Shown here piece by piece: positions 1 to 26,450 of a DNA stretch of 64,000 bases. The notes below the pieces were generated by a model. It worked only from the letters and a program-made list of their open reading frames with translations. It did no database searches and was not told where the DNA came from. The translations under genes and the position numbers were made by a program. Position 1 is the stretch's first letter. The number at the start of each line of letters is the position of its first letter. The stretch is from Ricinus communis. Lineage: Eukaryota > Streptophyta > Magnoliopsida > Malpighiales > Euphorbiaceae. The stretch lies in NCBI RefSeq assembly GCF_019578655.1, contig NC_063258.1:31128802-31192801 (forward strand). The letters are read 5' to 3'.

Positions 1-18
1 TTTATGTTTGGAGTTCAA

Positions 19-1617
19 ATGGAGTTCAGTCTCCCATGTATACTTGTTTTTCTTACTGTAAGCTTCTGAATCTTCTACTAGATTAAATATAAGAAAGGGT
101 TCTTGCTTCTAAGTCTGTTCTTATATTATATCAATCATCATATAAGAATAAAATAAGAAGAGAAAAATAATACAAGTTCATACTTACCGCTTTGTTGCAG
201 ATTGCACTAGCGACGAGTCATGCAGCCCTCCCTCCCGAAGTATACTGGAAAAGCGTTCTGCCTAACACTCAAATGCCAAAAGCTGTCACAGATCTTTTAC
301 AGTCAGGTAAATCCTGAAAACTCCAGCTACTCTCTTACACAATTACAACAGAGTTTGGAACAGAAGTACTGATTTTTTTTGTGCATGGTCCAATGTTAAA
401 AGTCTGAATGCTTGGTTCTTTGCCGTTATTTTGATTTCTACAAGTCGTAAAGCATGATACGATTTTAATAAGCTATCTCATGTTTGTCAAGTTACATGAA
501 CAGAAGTAATATATCATATATTCTCAATGTAAATTATCAAGTTCAAGGATCTTGACAAACACTGAAATAGTTTCATGGGTGCTAAATGCCCCTCATCTCC
601 TTCTAAGATTTTCTAACTAAATATAGGTAAATCGCAGGCTTCATGGACGACAAAAGCACCTCTGTAAGTGTAGGAAAGGGCAGTGTAAATGTCAATGCAG
701 GAAAGGGAAAGCCTGGAGGCACTTCTGTAAACGTTGGGAAGGGTGGAGTAAACGTGAACACTAGGAAAGGAAAACCAGGCACTACGGTTAACGTGGGAAG
801 GAAAGGTGTCGGTGTTAACACTGGAAAGCCTGGGAAGGGAACCAATGTTGGTGTCGGCAAAGGTGGAGTATCTGTGAACACAGGACACAAGGGCAAGCCT
901 GTACATGTTAATGTAGCCCCATTCATCTACAACTATGCTGCTACTGAAACTCAGCTCCATCATGACCCAAATGTAGCCCTCTTTTTCTTGGAAAAGGACA
1001 TGTATCCCAGAAAAACTATGAATCTGCACTTCACAGAAAACCCAAACACAGCAATGTTCTTACCACGTCAAGTTGCTAAGTCCATACCCTTTTCATCAAA
1101 AGAGTTGCCAGAAATCTACAACCAATTTTCAGTAAAACCTGGATCAATGGAGGCTGAGCTAATGAAGAATACAATCAAAGAGTGTGAAGCACCTGGAATT
1201 GAAGGAGAAGAGAAACTTTGTGCAACTTCACTAGAGTCGATGATTGACTTCAGCACTTCAGTACTTGGAAAGAATGTTCAGGCAATTTCCACAGAGGTGG
1301 AAAACCAGACGCAGATGCAGAAATATACAATTACAGCTGGAGCAAAAGAGATGGCAGGTGACAAATCCGTGGTGTGCCACAAGCAGAACTATGCATATGC
1401 TGTCTTTTATTGCCATGCAACACAAACCACTAGGGCTTACATGGTTTCCTTGGAGGGTGCTGATGGAACAAAGGCCAAAGCAGTAGCAGTCTGCCACACA
1501 GATACATCAACTTGGAACACTAAGCATTTGGCGTTCCAGGTGCTCAAAGTTAAGCCAGGCACAGTTCCTGTTTGCCATTTCCTTCCTCAGGACCACATTG
1601 TTTGGGTTCCCAACTAG
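19..1617 (+). CDS. RD22: RD22-like BURP-domain protein (dehydration-responsive type)
   Basis: Three exons, 19-57, 201-306 and 638-1617, join in frame to give 374 aa. Exon 1 is a short hydrophobic signal peptide start (MEFSLPCILVFLT); exon 2 carries the mature N-terminus typical of RD22 (LPPEVYWKSVLPNTQMP). Residues about 55-140 are Gly/Lys/Val/Asn-rich tandem repeats of the form GKGGVNVNTGKGKP, the RD22-type variable region. The rest is a BURP domain: FF in ALFFLEKD, then four CH pairs at about residues 295, 307, 334 and 361 with spacing CH-X10-CH-X25-CH-X25-CH, ending in DHIVWVPN. This fits the family signature completely. RD22-type proteins are secreted or cell-wall associated and often induced by drought and ABA; that role is inferred from the family. 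Only 18 bases precede the ATG, so the promoter is outside the window. It converges on the TEB gene. No damage is seen. Confidence 0.95.
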
Positions 1618-3346
1618 AAGCCTGCAAGAACACTAGATCCTTTTAGTTCAATCTCCTCAATCAGAACACTTTACAACAGAATATTATAAGTTCTACTCAT
1701 TTGGTTTCTATAATAATGTAAGTACGCTGGCTTTATTTGGTTCTACATACTTTCAAAGTTTGCTTTAGCAGTGTGCAGTAATAAATATATCCTTCTGTTG
1801 TCATCTTCCTATGCGTCCTGAAATTATCAGACTCCCTGCTGGCAGCAAAGTTCACATAAGATTACAATTTCTATAAAGAAAACAGAAGCAATATAATTTG
1901 AATTTGATATACAAATTGATGCAGTTAGAGATTTACGAATTTAGAGATTATTTTGATTTGATTATTTGTTATGAAATACTTATTTTTCCTGTATTTATCT
2001 ATTTGATAAGTTATTTATTATTATTATTTTATTATCATTATTTAGTATTGTGTTAGTAGTTTCCTACTTACTATTGGTTGAGAGTTTTCCTCAGTAGTTC
2101 TACATCAGTTTAGTATCAGAGTGGGGTGTAAGACAGATTCCTAATCTCTTCATATGCATTTTCATTATATAAAACATACAGAAGAGAGGCCATCTAGAAT
2201 GTCATTAACAGGATAAATTCCTGTGAAGAGATAGTAATAGTGAATTACATAATTACTATCAATTCAATTTGTTTTATTTTAATAATAACCTAATAGTGAT
2301 TGCTAACTATCTAACCACTTTAAACTTTATGATGATCCTTAAGACATGGTTCCATAACAAAAGAGGGAGAGACTACCATCTAGGCTAATGTGCCTGAAAA
2401 GTATGGACTTGAAATATAAATTTTACCTACGGAATTGAAAAGAGAGGTTTACCGTGATATTAGGAATAACCACTAGCACTATCACCATACCAATCTGGTT
2501 GGTTAATTGTGGCTCTTATGATCATTCCAGACTTATGTTGCTCTGACAGCAAGCAACTGTGACACAAAACACTATTATAAAAGATACGCAATATTGTAGT
2601 AAGAATTAGGCATACATCGCTAAAAGCTTACAGAAATAAGTAATCTCTCCAACAGGAAGGTGCAGCAATCTCTCCCTCTTATGAAAATGTCAGAATTAAA
2701 AAGGACCATTTGCCTTGATGGCATAACTATAGGTTATTGTAGGTGGTCATAGGTCCAATGCTCAACCCTTCCACCAAAGTTTCAAAAAGAGAAAAAGGAA
2801 GCCCGATGGTAATATATAATCTTCAAAATATTCTTAATTGGTTTTTATAAATTCATTCCTTTTTCTGAAAAATTACTGTAGCCTGAACCACAAAACATAA
2901 GTATAAGACAATCAACATTTTAATATGGACAAGTAGCAGCATAGTAAAAAATCCTTACAGTATAAACTACAGTTCAAATTTCCTTTTTGAAAGGAGAACA
3001 TGAAGGAGACATTTTAACAGAGCTGGGAATGCCAAAATCCAATATCACCTAAAGTAGGCCAACAAAAATTTTTTTACTGCAGAACTGCATTTCAAATTTC
3101 AAAGTGGCACATGCAGAACTTACCCCTTTCCCTCAGGAATGTATGACCGGAAACATGACCAGGCATATCTGCAAGTAAAATATACTTAAATTTAGGAAGA
3201 TTTCATTCAGATTATAGATGATCAGATAAAATTTTGAAAAACTTCAACTCACTAAGCATTGTTTAGACACACTAGTTCAAATGGTCATCAAACTTCACCC
3301 CCCAACATCATACTGACCCCTCATTTCCAAGAACAATTTTGCTACT
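1618..3346. other. Spacer between the convergent RD22-like and TEB genes
   Basis: This stretch holds the 3' untranslated region of the RD22-like gene, with an AATAAA-type signal near 1780, and on the other strand the 3' region of TEB. I see no further gene in it. A possible retrotransposon relic near 1920-2135 is listed separately. Confidence 0.6.
1920..2135 (+). repeat. Possible LTR-retrotransposon relic (LTR end plus primer-binding-like site)
   Basis: An AT-rich stretch ends in a pyrimidine-rich run followed by TAGTATCAGAG at about 2111-2121. That resembles the initiator-Met tRNA primer-binding site TGGTATCAGAGC of plant copia and TRIM elements. No second LTR, polypurine tract or coding sequence is visible, so this may be a decayed fragment or coincidence. 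Confidence 0.3.
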
Positions 3347-18307
<14,961 letters not shown>

Positions 18308-18520
18308 GGATAAATGAAATAGAAAATTTCCCAAGAATCTGCAAACCCTAGTTATTTTCTCGCGGTGGTGACGCCGGGGGGGCCGCGGGGGGATTTGTTG
18401 ATACGACGTCGCCTGGCCTTTCAAATTCTTACAGCGAGCGCCAAGTGACAGTAGTGCGCGTCTCCTATTTGATGACCCCACCTAGAGATACAAAAGCATT
18501 TTAGTTTTTAGGTTTAAATA
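18308..18520 (-). promoter_or_regulatory. TEB 5' leader and proximal promoter region
   Basis: Just upstream of the TEB start the sequence becomes GC-rich (about 18360-18400), in contrast to the AT-rich DNA beyond 18500. It is open in the TEB frame back to an ATG at 18481. No clear TATA box is seen, which would suit a housekeeping repair gene. Confidence 0.4.
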
Positions 18521-20113
18521 CTATTTATCAGTTGACGTTTGGTCTTTCGACCAAAAAATAATTGAGAGCTATTCTAATGCCAAGCTTTTAGTTTTCTTTG
18601 TCATTAATATTATAATCATTTTAATAAATTTTAGCTGAGAATTTTATTAAGGCTAAATGTATAATCAATATAAAAGTATATTAATGATATTAAAAAAAAA
18701 TAAAAATTACATACTAAACATAAAAATAAATATAAAATTATAAAATTTATTTGATAATAAATTTCTTTTTATATTATAAATCAGTCACTAATTTATAATT
18801 TATAATATATATATATATATATAAGGATGAAGGAGAAGAATTTGAACCGATTAAAATGTTCTTATAATTAGTTAGTAATTATTGATTTTATTTTATCTTA
18901 CTTCTATATATGATTAATTTATTTTTCTACTCTAATCCTAATAGGATTAATAAGTCACTAGTGTAATTAAATTATAATCTTATCAAAATTTCATATATAA
19001 TTTTAATCCTATAGGAGATAGATGAATTTTAAAAAATGAGAATTTATATCCACTAAACATGAAAATAAAAATAAAAATTAATTACAAAATTAATTTGGAA
19101 ATAATTTTTTTATATCATAAATCAGTCACTAATATGTAATCTATAATATATTTAAAAAGGCGTGACTAAAACATCCTTATGATTAATTAATAATTATTAT
19201 TTTTATTTTATTTTAATTTTATATGTAATTAATTAAATTTTTTATTCTAATCCTAATAAAATTAATAAGTGATTAGTCTAATTCAATCATAATCTTATCA
19301 AAATTTCATATATATTTCTAATCCTATGAGAGATATATGAATTTATATCACAATATATACATATATATGATGAAGCTCAAATAACTTAATATAAAATTCA
19401 CAAAAACTAGAAAAAAGTACGATAGTTTTAATTTTATTTTATTGATATATTAGTTCATGTGTTCGTTATTATTATAATACATGATTATTTACTATTTTTA
19501 ATTCCTTTTGTTATATGTTTATCTTTCTAAAAAAATTAAAATAACAATTTACATGCGTAACAAGTAATATTAGTCTATAATTTATATCTATATTTATAAT
19601 ATAATATAATATATATAAAAGTATAAAGAAAAAAATGTAATTGACTAAATTTTTTTTATAATTAATCATTAATTACTAATTTTATCTTATCCTAATTCTA
19701 TATATAATTAATTTAATTTTTTACCCTAATCTATCAAAATTTCATGCAAATTTCTAATCCTATAGAAATAGACAAATTTATATCACATTATATATATATA
19801 TATGATGACTCAAATAATTCATGATTATTTACTATTTAATTCTTTTTGTTATATGTTTATCTTTCTAAAAAAATTAAAATAACAATTTACATGCGTAACA
19901 AGTAATATTAGTCTATAATTTATATCTATATTTATAATATAATATAATATATATAAAAGTATAAAGAAAAAAATGTAATTGACTAAAATTTTTTTTATAA
20001 TTAATCATTAATTACTAATCCTAATTCTATATATAATTAATTTAATTTTTTACCTTAATCTATCAAAATTTCATGCACATTTCTAATCCTATAGAAATAG
20101 ACAAATTTATATC

Positions 20114-20152
<39 letters not shown>

Positions 20153-20990
20153 ACTCAAATAATTCAATACAAATTTTCGTAAAAAATTAAAAATAAAAAG
20201 TTAAAAGAAATATTATACTTTTAATTTTATTTTATTGATATATTGATTTATGTGTTCATTATTGTTATAATACAAAATTATTTACTATTTAATATTTTTT
20301 GTTAATATTTTTTTCTTTTTTATACAAAAAAAAATTAAATAATAATTTAAGCGCCTGATACTAATCGTATATATAATTTCGAAAATCTTAGGATATGGTT
20401 TTATTAAATAAAATATATCAAATGCATAGGGAAAGTGGATGGTGCCTTTATTTTGAAATTAAGAAACAACATTAATTTAAAAAAGAGAAGGAACCTTAAA
20501 TTTGGATATCATATTATAATACATAGTGATAACTTTGTATTTTAATAATAGTATTTAGATCATATTTGTTTATTAATACTATTCATCTATAATGAATATA
20601 GGATTAATTTAATCCCTAAGCAATATCTTTTAATCATAAATAGTAAAATATTTCTGTATTTTTTTTAATTTAGAGTAAAAAAAAGAAAAAGTTATTATTA
20701 TAGTAAAATCTCTCTGCAGTAATATTTCATATAGTGATAAAAGATTACAATTTTAATTTGAGTAAGTTATAAATAAAATAAATTTTCTATTATAGTAAGT
20801 TATAAATTTTTTAAGTCTCATATTAAAAAGATATTCCTTTATATAGTAATATTTTTATATATAACTTTAAAAAATATATTTTATATTATATTTTATTTTA
20901 ATGTAGAATTATTTTGTCTTATTAATTTGGCTTAACAATTTAAGAAATTCAAACTTTTGCGAAGTTTGCTATATTGGCTTTTTTTTTAAA
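18521..20990. repeat. AT-rich degenerate repeat region with a 340-bp tandem duplication
   Basis: No gene is visible. The sequence is made of related AT-rich blocks. The clearest is a direct duplication, 19481-19820 and 19821-20165, nearly identical apart from a longer (AT)n run in the second copy (about 20118-20149). Older relatives of the same blocks lie near 18830-19135, 19140-19480 and 20170-20340, sharing stretches such as CTAATCCTAATA and TTATTTTATTGATATATT. The family is not recognised; it may be a local satellite-like expansion or a decayed transposon. Confidence 0.7.
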
Positions 20991-21127
20991 CGGAAAAGGC
21001 TCAAATTTGCCCCTAACGTATAACTACTGGTGCAGATTGGCCTTTCAAGTTCTTTTTTAGCCAATTGCACATAATATCTCGCCAAACGGAGTTCTTAAGC
21101 CTCTCTTTAGAACGGAGCTGAAGAATG
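20991..21127 (+). repeat. Left terminal inverted repeat of the MULE
   Basis: It matches the reverse complement of 26313-26450 through the end of GAACGGAGCTGAAGAATG, with scattered substitutions and small indels. Confidence 0.9.
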
Positions 21128-21445
21128 GAAGAAACTTCCGTTAAATGCAACTAAGGTGGCAAATGGTAGGACCTACAATCCAACGGTAATAAAAGAAAAA
21201 TTATTCTCCATCACCATCTCCATTTCTCTTTCATCACTTTCCTTTTCATAGAAAATAAGGAACCCTAAATTAACCAATTGATTTCAATTAATGTTGACAT
21301 CGTCATTATCAACAACCACATGAAGCAATAGCACTAAGGTTCTGTGAATATCAAAGGTTTTGCGAATGCCGAAAGGCTTGGATGTCGAAGGTTCGATGAA
21401 TGTCGAAGGTTCTGTGAAGGTTGAAATTCTGGACGTCGAAGATTG

Positions 21446-21712
21446 TGTGAATGTGGAAAGTTTCGAAAGTGCTGTAAAAGTCCAAAGTGTGAAGATAGAG
21501 AAAAAGATGAAAGGAAAGAAATGAAAGAGATTTGCAGACTTGATTTGCAAACTGTAATGGAAAAGATGTGAACTAAGCTGAGGAATTTGAAAGCTAGCAA
21601 AGAAACAGAAATTGAACAGCTTCAACATGAAAACACGAAGATGAAAAATGATTTTTTTGCCTTGTTAATTGCATTATTAGCTTGGATTGTTTATAGGGAT
21701 TTGGTGAAATGA
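21446..21712 (+). pseudogene. Relic gene in the mudrB position: Cys-rich start, coiled coil, membrane tail (GRF-zinc-finger-like)
   Basis: One plus-strand frame reads CECGKFRKCCKSPKCED, then a charged helical stretch, one in-frame TGA (21569-21571), a coiled-coil-like segment (KASKETEIEQLQHENTKMK) and a hydrophobic tail (ALLIALLAWIVYRDLVK) before a stop at 21710. Cys-rich head, coiled coil and C-terminal membrane anchor is the layout of the small plant GRF-type zinc-finger proteins often found near transposons. That assignment is inferred; the full CCHC spacing is not intact. The reading frame upstream of 21446 is broken. It runs toward mudrA from the opposite end of the element. Confidence 0.45.
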
Positions 21713-21949
21713 AATTAGTCGTGGTAAATTACTTGGAGCAAAACTATTATTTGTGTAATTTTGTTAATGGTTTGATAAAATAAAATTATGACACTTGATT
21801 TGAACACTGGCTATACACTGAAATGAATTATTGTAATGGAAAAGATTTGCTAAACAACATTCATAATCATAACTAATGAGCAAAAAGCAATGACATTGGC
21901 ATACTGCAGTCAATATTGAGCTAAAGTATCAATACCACTTGCTGACAAG

Positions 21950-22190
21950 CAAATAACACCAAAGTAGCAATAATATGCAAAAGTTACTGGCATCACCTAT
22001 TACTGCAGTTAAATGTTGACCAAAAAGATAATACTTGCTCTAAGGCATAAAACACCAAAGTAGCAACAAAATTAAAAAAATATGCAAGCTCTAAGGCACA
22101 AAACACCAAAGTAGCAACATAATAAAAGAAAAGATATCGCTTACGCTAAGGCACAAAACACTAAAGTAGCAAAAAAATATAAAAAATGTG
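21950..22190. repeat. Short tandem repeats between the two convergent MULE genes
   Basis: Three copies of a 51-55 bp unit begin CTAAGGCA(C/T)AAAACACCAAAG at 22040, 22091 and 22146, with a partial earlier copy near 21951. They occupy the middle spacer where the two transposon genes converge. Confidence 0.75.
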
Positions 22191-22219
22191 CTCCAGTCAA
22201 ACTAATAATTTGTGGTAAA

Positions 22220-25200
22220 CTATTGGTCTGTTGTAGTAGCATCACTAACTATCTTGCCTTTCTTTTTCTGTCTGCCTATTAGTTGCTCTTTTTGAGCTTG
22301 CAACTGTGAAGAGGTAATTACAACTCCTCCTCTCCATTGCAATCGTGGAGGTTCAAATGGCAGGTTAGTAGCAAATGTAATTTTTGAGCCATCTCTAGTG
22401 AATTTAATTGTCCTTGTAATGGATGATGCATCCCTTTTCTCTTTGCTTCTTTTGAAGTCTATTTCACATGGTATTGGGAACCTACTTTGAGGATCAGTTT
22501 CCATTTTCTCTACTTGTAGACCTTCACTAATTACTCTTTCAGTAGTTTGTCCAGGCTATGAATGTCAAAATGTCAGATGAAACATGCCACAAGCTAATAT
22601 TTATAAGAAAAAAATAAGTATGAAAAGTTTCCTGACATTATAAGTTGTTCTTCCTGTATTTAAATCCACATGACATCCAAAACCAGTTGTCCTCCTTGAA
22701 TTTGTTACACACTGTCCTCCTAAGCTTCTTGCAATTTCGGTTGGTGTGCTTCTTGGAGCGTTGGTGTTATTCTTTGAGCAATTCTTGATGTGCTTCTTGA
22801 AGCGATTGATGTTCAGGTTTGCTGGAGCAGTTGATGATGTGCTTGCTGGAGCAATTGTTGTTGTGCTTGTTGGACCAGTTGCTGCTGTTCTTGCTGGAGC
22901 AGTTGCTGGTGTGCTTGCTGAAGTAGTTGTTGGTGTGCTTGCTGGACCACTTGCTGTTGTGCTTGTTGGACCAGTTACTGTTGTTCTTGCTGGAGCAATT
23001 GCTGGTGTGCCAGCTGGACCACTTGTTGCTATGCTTGCTGGAGCACTTGTTGTTGTTCCTTATAAAGTTGAAGGCAAACAATTGCACTCATTAGAATTTC
23101 AAAAATTAGATAATATAAATACTCAATGTGATGCAGAACTATGTATTTTACCTTCTTGTTCTTATTTGGACACTTAGTTCTATTATGTCCTTTTATACAC
23201 AACCCACAACTCTGCTTCTTGCCTTTCTTAGTAAGCTTTCCAATTTTACTGGTTGTATTAAGCTCATTTGATCCTCGAATTCTCTTCTTTCTAGGCCTGC
23301 CTGGCATCTTATTCAGTGGAAGAGGTTCTATTTCCTAGTATTCCTCACATCTCATAAACCTTTTACCAGGGACTGGCAATAATGGAAACTAATATGATGC
23401 TAGATAAGTTGACTTATGATAAAAATGACTGGTATATGAAAAAGGATCAAGCTTGGAATGATATAGAGCACAAATGACATCTTGGCATGGGATTCCTGTA
23501 AGATCCCATGCCCTACAGGTGCACAACTTTTTAACTAAAAAGATTGTGTGCTCATTGTTACCTTCCTCAATCTCATAACCATCCTAACCATTGAACACTA
23601 CTCTGCAACCTGAAGCATTTTCTTTATTGTCTTTGAACAAAGCCATACAAGCTAGACTTCAGTCATTAATCCACCTGTCAACCTTTTTCTTCTTCTTTAG
23701 TTCGATTCATTGCTTGTAGCCTTATGTCCTCTAACATACTAACTATAGGCTTATGTCTTGCCTCTAGTATCCAGGAGTTAAAACATTCAGAGCTGTTATT
23801 ATCCACCATGTATGACTTGGATCTGCTAGAGAAATAGGCCCTGCACCAACAATGGGGTGGATATTTCAGAAGGGTTTTTGTTGCCTTCTTTGACACTTCA
23901 CCAAGAAGCTCTAAATTATCTTTGAAACTCCTCTCCAAATGTGCTCCAAGCACAAATCCAAACTTTTTCTTCAATTCCCTTCCTCTCCATTGCTTAGACC
24001 AGTTGGAGTAAATGTGCCTCGCACCGAAAGGGTAAGATATTCTCCACAGGATCAATGAGACCCTAAAGCATAAAAGAGTAACCAATACTATAACTGTAAA
24101 GGTTGTATACTATAAAAATAAAAATGGGAAAATGCTCAAATTTGCCCCTAACGTATAACCACTGGTGTAGATTGGCCCTCCATTTTTCTTTTAGACAGTT
24201 GCACATAGAGGTTATACATTAGGGGAAAATTTTAGTCTTTTCCCAAAAAAAATACATGCAAAGAAAATGAAAAATGCTCACCTTTTGCATGTCAGAGATT
24301 ACAGTATAGGCTGCTCCATTTCCAAGTTTAAGTTCTTGCTTTAGCCAATTCAAAAACCATCTCTAATTATTCTTATTCTCTTTGTCCATCACTGCCCATA
24401 TGATAGGCACCATCTGACCATCACTATCTCTGCCTGCTACAGTAAAATTTGGCCCTTAGTAACCCCCTTTAAGAAATATCCATCCAGACCTATGATAGGT
24501 CTGCATCCACTCTTCCAGTTTCTCTTAAGAGCATCAAAAAATAAGAACATCCTCCTAAACACCCTTCTTCCTTCTTTCAATGCTTCCTTACATAACTCAA
24601 TCTCTGCTTTTGTACCAGGATTGCTTCTTTTAAGTACAGCTGCATATGCTTCCAAATAACCAAACTCCAATTTGAAACTCCCATCCATTTATTGGATTAT
24701 CATCCTCTTAGCCCTTTTACACTTAGTCAGACTAACATTAACTTTTAACAAGCTCTCTGCATCATCTTTCATTTGTTTTATCTTTATTGAAGGATTTTTG
24801 TAAATCCTACCCTTGAAATAATTGGCTAAAAACCTAGTAGTAGCACTAGGGAGTAAGAAATCCCTAAAGCACTTATGCTCAGGTATTAGTGTCTTTACTG
24901 CTAATCTAGGGTTTTTGCCATCTTTTAAAATGAAAAGCACAAAAGGGCAGCTTTTGTCATTTATACATTTAACCTTAAGTCTAAATGGTTCATTTAGATT
25001 GATTTTTAGCTTAACACCTAGAGCTACTCCACAGTTTGCTATTGCTTGTCTAGCTTCATTAGCATTAGCAAAGGTCATTCCAAGCATGAAATGGCTTTGC
25101 CCATCACCTTTATCATATCTGACCCTCTCTCTAGGTACAGACTGTTCAGGATTAGTTCCTCATTACTAGATTCTTAACTTCTATCATTTTCATTTATGTT

Positions 25201-25710
25201 TGCACTATCATCTTCACCATCCTCTTCCTCGTTGCTAATATAGTTTGTAGGTCTGGAACTATTAACAGGTTCTTCAGTAACAATAGGCTCAGGTTGACTA
25301 GCATCAGCTTTATTATTTGGATTGAAATAGCTACTATGTGTAGGCATTTCATTATTAATGTCTGCAGTAGATGCATCCATATCAACATTCCATTCAATTC
25401 CCAGAATATTTGGTTGAAAATCTTTGGAGTTATCAGCATAAAAATCTATTTCTCCTACCCAATTGTATTTGCTAATGTAATTCAAAACTCTCTTAATTCC
25501 CTCATCATCTTCAACTAAATACAATCCATCTTCCATTTCTTTTCCAGGTTCAAGTACGAAAATACGTTTCACATTTGCATACCCAAGCAAATTCCTATAT
25601 CTATCCTTATCATGTCCATAACAGAGGAAGTCAGAATCAAAATCATATAGTATATCAATATCACCATCTAGATAAATCAATTTTTGGATATAATTGCCAT
25701 CTACCATCAT
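22220..25710 (-). pseudogene. mudrA: mudrA transposase, disrupted
   Basis: Minus-strand pieces follow MuDR-type transposase order. N-terminal domain: 25710-25174. MuDR DNA-binding region with LGMTFANANEARQAI: 25087-24689. Transposase core with IIGLDGYFLKG, then ISDMQK and IYSNWSKQWRG: 24688-23678. A SWIM-type finger CTCRAWDLTGIPC lies near 23470-23530, and a zinc knuckle CGLCIKGHNRTKC near 23200. A Thr/Ser/Ala/Pro repeat tail spans about 23060-22790, and the C-terminus ends at 22220. Breaks: TAA at 25174-25176 with a nearby frameshift, TAA at 24689-24691 in an otherwise continuous frame, a frameshift near 24440, TAG at 24363-24365, and a shift near 24040. An intron with good splice sites spans 24281-24063 and holds a nested mini-element. 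The SWIM histidine position reads Asp. It cannot encode an active enzyme as it stands. Confidence 0.88.
24126..24244. mobile_element. 119-bp mini-MULE nested in the mudrA intron
   Basis: The first 80 or so bases (GGGAAAATGCTCAAATTTG onward) match the outer part of the parent MULE's own terminal repeat. The last 35 bases are its inverted counterpart, ending CTTTTCCC. Flanking 9-mers are AATAAAAAT (24117-24125) and AAAAAAAAT (24245-24253), one mismatch. It is an internally deleted relative inserted into the intron of its own family's transposase gene. Confidence 0.75.
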
Positions 25711-26312
25711 AGTTAAATCTCATATTCATAACACCAGATATTCTGCATAAAATAAAATAAAAAAATAACTTTAAAATTATTTTCTTATAATAGCAAGCAG
25801 ACGTAGTGTATACAACCACATATAGCTCAAGTAATAAAGCAATGCTAAAGCAATTGCACTAGTTAACTCACTTTACATTACATGAGGACCATTATTTAGA
25901 AGGGGACAACTCAACATATAATATTAAAAAGCAATTACATTTCAAAACAGAATAAAACAATGAGACCCACATGTTTCGCTTTAACATACCTGGTAACTCC
26001 AACTTGCAAACACAGTATACACCTAAACACAGCCGTAACTCACTTCCTTGCTATATGGTTGAGTGGTAATTTCAGTATGTCTTAGAGTTAGAAAAAATGA
26101 GCTTCAATCGATCGATTTAGCCCTTACAGTTGCACGAGGTTGGTTGTTTGGATTCTTTATAGCAAGTTACAATCCCTAGTTAGTACAGGACAATAACTCC
26201 TACCATTAGATTTTTTTTTATATCAGTAGAAAAAAATGGCTAGCAAATGTGTCCCGCTTCTTTAGCTTCCTTACATGTGGGTCCTACTAACTGTTATATA
26301 TTTTGAACTTAA

Positions 26313-26450
26313 CATTCTTCAGCTCCGTTCTAAAGAGGGGCTTAAGAACTTTGTTTGGCGAGATATTATGTACAACTGGCTAAAAAAAAAACTTGGAGGG
26401 CCAATATGCACCAATGGTTATACGTTAGGGGCAAATTTGAGCCTTTTCCC
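26313..26450 (-). repeat. Right terminal inverted repeat of the MULE
   Basis: It is the reverse complement of the left repeat at 20991-21127. It is followed directly by the 9-bp target copy TTTTTTAAA. Confidence 0.9.

Larger units (their letters stand above)
20991..26450 (-). mobile_element. Complete but decayed MULE (Mutator-like DNA transposon)
   Basis: Terminal inverted repeats of about 138 bp flank 5.46 kb. The left end starts at 20991 (GGAAAAGGCTCAAATTTG) and the right end is its complement, ending at 26450. The flanks are a perfect 9-bp direct repeat, TTTTTTAAA, at 20982-20990 and 26451-26459; a 9-bp duplication is diagnostic of Mutator insertion. Inside are a broken mudrA transposase gene on the minus strand starting near the right end and a second relic frame on the plus strand starting near the left end, so the two converge. 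The repeats differ at many sites and the transposase has several breaks, so the insertion is old and not autonomous. Confidence 0.92.

Noticed and set aside
21284..21628. Two minus-strand frames rich in Ser/Thr/Phe near the left MULE end
   Set aside because: They lie opposite the coiled-coil relic and have low-complexity composition without a domain.
22746..23177. Plus-strand 143-codon frame with Leu-Ala-Gly-Val repeats
   Set aside because: It is the reverse reading of the Thr/Ser/Ala/Pro repeats in the mudrA tail, whose minus frame joins recognisable transposase sequence on both sides.
26041..26110. tRNA- or SINE-like sequence (TGGTTGAGTGGTA and GCTTCAATCGA)
   Set aside because: The A-box-like part fits but the B-box-like part is poor, no cloverleaf can be drawn, and there is no tail or target repeat.
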